From an uncultured Clostridia bacterium (GTDB lineage Bacteria; Bacillota; Clostridia; Oscillospirales; Acutalibacteraceae), in the NCBI GenBank assembly GCA_947171615.1, contig CAMVYG010000066.1, forward strand, positions 1 to 10,046: a stretch of DNA of 10,046 nucleotides. The letters run 5' to 3'. Position 1 is the first letter of the stretch. Each line of letters opens with the position of its first letter. Below the pieces are notes generated by a model. It had not been told where the DNA came from. It searched no databases and saw nothing but the letters and a program-made list of their open reading frames with translations. Position numbers and translations under genes: made by a program. This document shows, one piece after another, positions 6,576 to 10,046 of this stretch.

Positions 6576-7490
6576 TCAGCCCTTCAGAGCTTCCACAGCG
6601 GCCTTCAATGTTTCTATGTCCTCCACCCGGAAGATCCGGGCGTCTTTGATGGTTTTTTTCACCAGGCCGCACAGGGTCTTTCCCGCGCCGCACTCCACAA
6701 AGGTATCCACACCCTCTGCTGCCAGGGCCTCCACAGTTTCCTGCCAACGTACCGGGCTTTTCACCTGAGAAACAAGCAGTTCCCGCACGGCTTCTCCATA
6801 AGGAGCAGCCGTAAAGTTGGCATAAACAGGAAGCCCGGGCTTTTGCACGGGAATTTCCCTGAGGGCCGTTTCCAGCTTCTTCGCCGCGCTGTCCATCAAC
6901 GGAGAATGAAATCCACCGCTGACTGCCAGAGGAACGGCCTTGCCCCCTTCTTCGCCCACTCTGGCGCAAAACCGGGCAAGCTCCTCCTGCTCCCCGGCAA
7001 CCACCAGCTGTCCGGGACAGTTATAGTTCACGGGCCAGACCCGGGAAAATTCTTCACACAGCTTTTCTACCGTTTCATTGGGGAGCTTCAGTACAGCCGC
7101 CATAGCGCCGGGATTTTGCTCCGCCGCCTCCTGCATGGCCTCTGCCCGCTTTGTCACAAAAGCAAAGCCGTTTTCTTCAGAAAAGGCTCCCGCAAAGGTC
7201 AGGGCGGCCACTTCTCCCAAAGAAAAACCAGCCGCGAAGTCGGCGTGGATCCCCGCTTCCTCCAAAGCTCTGGCCGCCGCCAAGTCTACACAGTACAGAC
7301 AGGGCTGGGTGTTTTTTGTGACGGAAAGCTCCTCCAAAGCACCCGTAAAGCACTGCTCCGATGTACCGGAGCGTATTTTATCCGCCGTGTCAAACACCTT
7401 TTTCGCGGCAGAACTTTCTTCATACAGGGATTTTCCCATGCCGGGATACTGCGCCCCCTGCCCGGAAAATAAAAACGCAATTTTACTCAT
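6576..7490 (-). CDS. fabD: malonyl-CoA:ACP transacylase FabD
   Basis: FabD transfers malonyl from CoA to acyl carrier protein. The 304-residue protein begins MSKIAFLFSGQGAQYPGMG with the oxyanion Gln11. The nucleophile Ser90 lies in GFSLGEVAAL, Arg115 in TKRAEAM binds the malonyl carboxylate, and the catalytic His195 lies in VSGGFHSPLM. The nucleophile elbow reads GFSLG instead of the common GHSLG; that residue precedes the serine and is not the catalytic histidine, so function should be kept. The ATG start overlaps the end of the small membrane-protein gene by 8 bases, with AAGGA about 11 bases upstream, which suggests coupled translation. fabG follows after 28 bases. Confidence 0.97.
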   Translation of the reverse strand: MSKIAFLFSGQGAQYPGMGKSLYEESSAAKKVFDTADKIRSGTSEQCFTGALEELSVTKNTQPCLYCVDLAAARALEEAGIHADFAAGFSLGEVAALTFAGAFSEENGFAFVTKRAEAMQEAAEQNPGAMAAVLKLPNETVEKLCEEFSRVWPVNYNCPGQLVVAGEQEELARFCARVGEEGGKAVPLAVSGGFHSPLMDSAAKKLETALREIPVQKPGLPVYANFTAAPYGEAVRELLVSQVKSPVRWQETVEALAAEGVDTFVECGAGKTLCGLVKKTIKDARIFRVEDIETLKAAVEALKG

Positions 7491-7686
7491 CTTTTTTCGT
7501 TTCCTTTTCCAAATCTTTCCTTGCCTCTTTGATCCCGGCAGCTGTTATCTGCCGAAGCTGAACCTGAACAGTCAGATCGCCGTATGCTTCCTTCACTCCT
7601 TCTCTCACTGCGCCTTTGATCACAAAATACAGGATCACAAAACTGAGAAAAGTAAGAAGAACGCCGATTATGATTTCACCTATCAT
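7483..7686 (-). CDS. small single-pass membrane protein of unknown function
   Basis: I do not recognise this 67-residue protein. Residues about 4-23 are strongly hydrophobic (IIIGVLLTFLSFVILYFVI) and form one predicted membrane helix right at the N-terminus. The rest is charged and likely cytoplasmic: KGAVREGVKEAYGDL (24-38), then a stretch ending in a Lys/Glu-rich tail (EARKDLEKETKKDE) that could be helical. It looks like a real gene. It has a strong GGGAGG binding site 8 bases before its ATG, starts 29 bases after fabK, and overlaps fabD by 8 bases. The location suggests a link to fatty acid synthesis, such as a membrane anchor or regulator of FabK or FabD, but this is only inference from position. 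A basic juxtamembrane segment after the helix would place the tail inside the cell. Confidence 0.8.
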   Translation of the reverse strand: MIGEIIIGVLLTFLSFVILYFVIKGAVREGVKEAYGDLTVQVQLRQITAAGIKEARKDLEKETKKDE

Positions 7687-7715
7687 CGTCAGATCCTCCC
7701 ATAAAACCCGGAGAC

Positions 7716-8660
7716 TCAGTGCAGCCAGCGTCCGGCGGTTTTCAGCACTTCCTCCGCTTCACAGAACATCTCCCGAATGATCTCGGCGGCAGGCTGCTCT
7801 CTATTGACCATACCGGCGATCTGCCCGGCCAGGAAATCGCCGGTTTTTTCATCGCCCTCAACGGCGGCACGGTACAAAGCACCACCGCCCAGCTTTTCCA
7901 GCTCCTCGTCGGACATGGTGCTGTACTCCGCCTTGAGATAGTCCTTGGCAAACTGGTTTTTGATCTGCCGTACCGGATGACCCAGCCGCTTGCCGGTGAC
8001 CATGGTGGAAATATCGTTTGCTTTCAGCACTTTTTTCTTGTAGTTGGGATGAACGCCACATTCCTCAGCCACCAGGAACCGGGTGCCTACCTGCACGCCT
8101 ACCGCCCCCAGCTGGAACGCCGCTGCGATCCCCCGGCCATCTCCGATGCCGCCGGCTGCCAGAACAGGCAGGTCGGTGGCGTCGCACACCTGGGGCACCA
8201 GCACCATGGTGGTAAGCTCTCCCACATGGCCGCCGGATTCTCCGCCTTCGGCGATCACGGCGGAAGCTCCCGCCTTTGTCACCAGCTTTGCCATGCCTAC
8301 GGAAGCCACCACAGGGATCACTTTGATTCCCGCCTCCAGCCACATAGCCATATAGCGGGATGGATTTCCCGCGCCGGTGGTGACCACCGCCACCTTTTCC
8401 TCGGCAGCCAGCTTTGCCACCTCGTCGGCAAAGGGGGACATAAGCATGATGTTGACCCCGAAGGGCTTATCCGTCAGGCTGCGGGCAATATCGATCTCCT
8501 TTTTCAAATGCTCGGCGTTGGCGTTCATAGCGGAAATAATGCCCAGTCCCCCGCCGTTAGACACGGCGGCGGCCAGCTTTCCGTCAGAGATCCAGGCCAT
8601 GCCGCCCTGGAAAATGGGATACTCGATCCCCAAAAGCTCACAAAGAGGTGTTTTTATCAT
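7716..8660 (-). CDS. fabK: enoyl-[ACP] reductase, FMN-dependent (FabK)
   Basis: FabK carries out the last step of each cycle, reducing trans-2-enoyl-ACP using FMN and NAD(P)H; it is unrelated to FabI. The 314-residue protein is a TIM barrel of the nitronate monooxygenase superfamily. It starts MIKTPLCELLGIEYPIFQGG, with SNGGGLGIISAMN (34-46), the flavin-binding GGESGGHVGE (139-148) containing His145 (His144 in pneumococcal FabK), LAAGGIGDGRGIAAA and VGTRFLVAEE. The start is the ATG at 8658-8660, because AAGGAG lies 8 bases upstream. A longer reading from TTG at 8681 would translate that binding site itself (MKKGAFS). The operon context separates FabK from nitronate monooxygenase. No fabI is in the window, so this may be the sole enoyl reductase and would be expected to be triclosan-insensitive, as known for FabK. 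Confidence 0.95.
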   Translation of the reverse strand: MIKTPLCELLGIEYPIFQGGMAWISDGKLAAAVSNGGGLGIISAMNANAEHLKKEIDIARSLTDKPFGVNIMLMSPFADEVAKLAAEEKVAVVTTGAGNPSRYMAMWLEAGIKVIPVVASVGMAKLVTKAGASAVIAEGGESGGHVGELTTMVLVPQVCDATDLPVLAAGGIGDGRGIAAAFQLGAVGVQVGTRFLVAEECGVHPNYKKKVLKANDISTMVTGKRLGHPVRQIKNQFAKDYLKAEYSTMSDEELEKLGGGALYRAAVEGDEKTGDFLAGQIAGMVNREQPAAEIIREMFCEAEEVLKTAGRWLH

Positions 8661-8668
8661 GGAAAACG

Positions 8669-8674
8669 CTCCTT
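8669..8674 (-). promoter_or_regulatory. fabK: ribosome binding site that sets the fabK start
   Basis: AAGGAG on the minus strand (within AAAAAAGGAGCG) lies 8 bases before the ATG at 8658-8660. It fixes that ATG as the start and excludes the upstream TTG. Confidence 0.85.
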
Positions 8675-8714
8675 TTTTCAAACTTCGGACAAGGGGATGA
8701 TCTCCCGTCCTTCT

Positions 8715-8749
8715 CTAACAACTAATGACTAACCGCTAACAACTACTAA
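8715..8749. repeat. 7-base tandem array (CTAANNN x4-5) upstream of fabK
   Basis: The units are CTAACAA, CTAATGA, CTAACCG and CTAACAA, then CTACTAA as the phase slips into the next repeat. The array has the same orientation and consensus as those at 3480 and 5733. It runs directly into the dispersed repeat starting at 8749 without a gap. It lies in the transcribed leader of fabK, about 55 bases before the start codon. Confidence 0.8.
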
Positions 8750-8800
8750 CCGAGATCCTTCACTGAGAAGAGGCTTTGCCTCTTCTGCTCAGGATGACAG
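8749..8800 (+). repeat. dispersed intergenic repeat, copy 3 (plus orientation)
   Basis: The ends are ACCGAGATCCTTC and CTCAGGATGACAG. In the middle is a perfect 9-bp hairpin, AGAAGAGGC-TTT-GCCTCTTCT (8766-8786), inside an outer CTGAG/CTCAG pair (8763-8767, 8788-8792). Its ends are near-exact reverse complements of copy 4, so the two copies form one long inverted repeat. Confidence 0.65.
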
Positions 8801-8848
8801 CAGGTAGTGGAAGCCAGTGAGATAAATCGTACTGGCGATTTTCTCTCA

Positions 8849-8886
8849 CTGTCATTCTGAGGCGTAAAAACGCCGAAGAATCTCGA
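8849..8886 (-). repeat. dispersed intergenic repeat, copy 4 (minus orientation)
   Basis: On the plus strand it reads CTGTCATTCTGAG ... GAAGAATCTCGA. The inner hairpin is GGCGT-AAAA-ACGCC (8861-8874), different in sequence from the hairpin in copy 3 while the ends are conserved. CTGTCATTCTGAG is complementary to 8788-8800 and GAAGAATCTCG to 8751-8761, each with a single mismatch. Between copies 3 and 4 lies another stem, AGTGAGA (8816-8822) with TCTCACT (8844-8850), enclosing AAATCG/CGATTT. Confidence 0.65.
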
Positions 8887-8923
8887 TCAGCAGTGACCGG
8901 CGGGTAGAAAGCCATTGCCTTTT

Positions 8924-8944
8924 CCAACAACTGATTCCTAACGG
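8924..8944. repeat. short degenerate 7-base array (3 units)
   Basis: CCAACAA, CTGATTC and CTAACGG follow the same seven-base phase and CTAANNN-like pattern as the larger arrays. With only three units, two of them imperfect, the call is weak alone. It gains support from lying beside copy 4 of the dispersed repeat, as the other arrays lie beside copies 2 and 3. Confidence 0.4.
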
Positions 8945-8967
8945 CTCGCATCAGAGCGGGCGGCAGG

Positions 8968-9002
8968 CATCCAGAATCCAGCGTCCAGGATCTAGAATCT
9001 AA
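8968..9002. repeat. second type of 7-base array (NATCCAG x5) at the end of fabH
   Basis: The units are CATCCAG, AATCCAG, CGTCCAG, GATCTAG and AATCTAA. On the coding strand they read CTGGATN or CTAGATN, a different consensus from the CTAANNN arrays but the same period. The fabH stop codon (TAG, 8992-8994) lies in the fourth unit, and the last residues (Ile-Arg-Phe) are encoded at the array edge. Confidence 0.7.
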
Positions 9003-9948
9003 TCACGCTGGCCGCGCTGGAAAGCCCCCCGCCGAAGGCGGAAAGCACAATGAGATCTCCCGGCTGCAAAAGTCCCTGGCGGTTGATCTCGTCCAGCAGG
9101 ATCGGCTCGCTGGCGGAGGAGGTGTTGCCAACTCTTTCAATATTCACAAAAAAACGTTCCGGGGCAATTTCCGGCAGCCTTCTTCTGGCCTCCTGAATGA
9201 TCCGGTAATTGGCCTGATGGGGAATGACCGCCTTCACCTGGTCTCCGGTGATCCCAGCCTTTTCCATGACGGAGCGGATATCACTGACCATGGAGGTCAC
9301 GGCAAATTTATAGGTTTCCTGCCCCTGCATATGGACGCAGGACTTTCCTCTTTCCCGCTGATAGAAGGGAGAATTATCCCAGGCGGTGGGAATGGAAATG
9401 ATCTCGTCCCCGCCTTTTGTGTGCAATTCAGAAGCCAGGTAATTATCTCCCTCTCCCAGCACCGCCGCGCCCGCGCCGTCTCCAAAAATGCAGCAGGTGC
9501 TCCGATCCGTCCAATCCAGAAGACCGCTCATGCGCTCGGCGCTTACCACCAGCACCTTTTTCACGGCTTTTCTGGCAAAAAAGCCCGCCGCGATATCCAG
9601 ACCAAACAAAAAGCCGGGACAGGCCACATTGATATCAAAGGCAGGACAGTGAGCGCCAATGCGGTTTTGCACCATTCCCCCCAAACCAGGAGAAATAGTA
9701 TCCGCGCTGATGGTGGGGGCGATGATCAGATCCAGCTCCTCCGGGCGCACCCCGGCGTTTTCCAGAGCGTTCAGGGCAGCCTGTACCCCCAGATCCGCCG
9801 CAGACTCTGTTGTACACACCCGGCGCTGCTTCACGCCTACCCGCTTGGTGATCCATTCATCAGAGGTTTCCACCATCCGGGAAAGATCGTCGTTGGTGAT
9901 CACTTTTTCCGGTACAAAGCTGCCTGTTCCCAATATCCGAAAGCTCAC
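8992..9948 (-). CDS. fabH: beta-ketoacyl-ACP synthase III
   Basis: FabH starts fatty acid chains by condensing an acyl-CoA with malonyl-ACP. The 318-residue thiolase-fold protein has the triad Cys110 (NVACPGFLFG), His244 (IPHQAN) and Asn274 (VGNTSSAS); the last two fall at the same numbers as in E. coli. It also has ETSDEWITKRVGVKQRR near the N-terminus. The start is GTG at 9946-9948, with AGGAGG 7 bases upstream (9956-9961), giving VSFRILGTGSFVPEK at the usual family N-terminus. Two local variants stand out: ACPGF where ACSGF/ACAGF is usual, and a C-terminal AFGGGLSSAASVIRF where the family usually has GGG-x-TWG. Both lie near the active site, so substrate preference may differ. The stop codon is inside a 7-base repeat array. 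Confidence 0.95.
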   Translation of the reverse strand: MSFRILGTGSFVPEKVITNDDLSRMVETSDEWITKRVGVKQRRVCTTESAADLGVQAALNALENAGVRPEELDLIIAPTISADTISPGLGGMVQNRIGAHCPAFDINVACPGFLFGLDIAAGFFARKAVKKVLVVSAERMSGLLDWTDRSTCCIFGDGAGAAVLGEGDNYLASELHTKGGDEIISIPTAWDNSPFYQRERGKSCVHMQGQETYKFAVTSMVSDIRSVMEKAGITGDQVKAVIPHQANYRIIQEARRRLPEIAPERFFVNIERVGNTSSASEPILLDEINRQGLLQPGDLIVLSAFGGGLSSAASVIRF

Positions 9949-9955
9949 GGCCCGG

Positions 9956-9961
9956 CCTCCT
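9956..9961 (-). promoter_or_regulatory. fabH: ribosome binding site that sets the fabH start
   Basis: AGGAGG on the minus strand is 7 bases from the GTG at 9946-9948. It excludes the longer in-frame reading that begins at TTG 10035, whose added residues (a lysine-rich stretch) would be encoded by the leader. Confidence 0.85.
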
Positions 9962-9989
9962 TTTTTCTGCTGTTTTCCGCAGATTTCCC

Positions 9990-10025
9990 CTGGCTTTTTC
10001 TTTCTTTTTTTCCAGAAAAAACCAG
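9990..10025 (-). other. possible hairpin in the fabH leader
   Basis: CTGGCTTTTTC (9990-10000) pairs with GAAAAAACCAG (10015-10025) over 11 positions with one mismatch, which is a G-U pair in the RNA read from the minus strand. The loop is 14 bases. It is AT-rich and may be incidental to the purine/pyrimidine tracts here. It lies about 40 bases before the fabH ribosome binding site. The 98 bases before fabH show no gene. Confidence 0.25.
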
Positions 10026-10046
10026 ACAAAGACAACTCTTATATTT

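Larger units (their letters stand above)
8661..8991. other. gene-free gap between fabH and fabK, made mostly of repeats
   Basis: This 331-base gap holds the fabK ribosome binding site, one clear 7-base array (8715-8749), two facing copies of a dispersed repeat (8749-8800, 8849-8886), a weak array (8924-8944) and the start of another array overlapping the end of fabH. No acyl carrier protein can be read here: there is no GADSLD-like phosphopantetheine site on either strand. A 63-codon minus-strand reading frame (8760-8951) is built from the repeats. I see no convincing promoter or terminator with a T-tract. Confidence 0.8.

Noticed and set aside
7716..8660. Nitronate monooxygenase instead of FabK
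   Set aside because: Same superfamily, but the fab operon context, the GGESGGHVGE motif and the absence of another enoyl reductase gene in the cluster favour FabK.
8661..8681. FabK start at TTG 8681
   Set aside because: The extra codons encode the AAGGAG ribosome binding site used by the ATG at 8658-8660.
8763..8792. Intrinsic terminator between fabH and fabK
   Set aside because: The hairpin is strong, but no T-tract follows on the minus strand, and the sequence fits the dispersed repeat. Partial attenuation cannot be excluded.
8760..8951. A 63-codon minus-strand open frame in the fabK/fabH gap, considered as a small gene or degenerate acpP
   Set aside because: It is composed of the dispersed repeat copies and their hairpins, has no phosphopantetheine site and no family resemblance.
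9949..10035. N-terminal extension of FabH from TTG 10035
   Set aside because: A strong AGGAGG lies 7 bases before the GTG at 9946-9948, the shorter product starts at the usual FabH N-terminus, and the extension is a low-complexity lysine-rich translation of the leader.
10038..10043. TATAAG on the minus strand as a -10 box for the operon
   Set aside because: It is close to TATAAT, but its -35 region would lie outside the window, so it cannot be judged. No other convincing promoter was found.

Overview
The window is one long minus-strand gene cluster for type II fatty acid synthesis, read from right to left: fabH, fabK, a small membrane-protein gene, fabD, fabG, fabF, accB, fabZ, accC, accD, accA. 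No convincing gene lies on the plus strand. The gene order, the FMN-type enoyl reductase FabK in place of FabI, the separate AccA and AccD subunits, strong AGGAGG-type ribosome binding sites and frequent GTG/TTG starts point to a Gram-positive anaerobe of the class Clostridia. The intergenic repeats look like those of gut Oscillospiraceae/Ruminococcaceae relatives. That family placement is inference from memory of such genomes, not a search result.

Layout. Positions 1-226 are the downstream flank and hold a palindromic intergenic repeat. A GC-rich hairpin at 227-263 directly after accA is the likely operon terminator. The four acetyl-CoA carboxylase subunit genes accA, accD, accC and accB occupy 268-3233 and 3942-4385, with the dehydratase gene fabZ (3501-3920) between accC and accB. 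Next come fabF (4431-5666), fabG (5810-6547), fabD (6576-7490), an unrecognised 67-residue single-pass membrane protein (7483-7686), fabK (7716-8660) and fabH (8992-9948). Most junctions are tight: 4-nt and 8-nt overlaps, or 21-45 nt gaps. Three junctions are expanded and filled with repeats: accC/fabZ, fabF/fabG and fabK/fabH.

How the genes work together. AccB carries biotin, AccC carboxylates it, and AccA/AccD transfer the carboxyl to acetyl-CoA to give malonyl-CoA. FabD loads malonyl onto acyl carrier protein. FabH starts chains from acyl-CoA, FabF elongates, FabG reduces the keto group, FabZ dehydrates and FabK reduces the enoyl group. The carrier protein gene acpP, often next to fabH/fabK in such clusters, is absent from the window.

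The enzymes are mostly ordinary. The unusual content is between them: 7-base repeat arrays whose units contain TAG on the coding strand and that supply the stop codons of fabZ, fabG and (in a variant form) fabH; a second dispersed repeat present in oppositely oriented pairs at two junctions; the small membrane protein; and an AccC that seems to lack a normally conserved loop of about seven residues.
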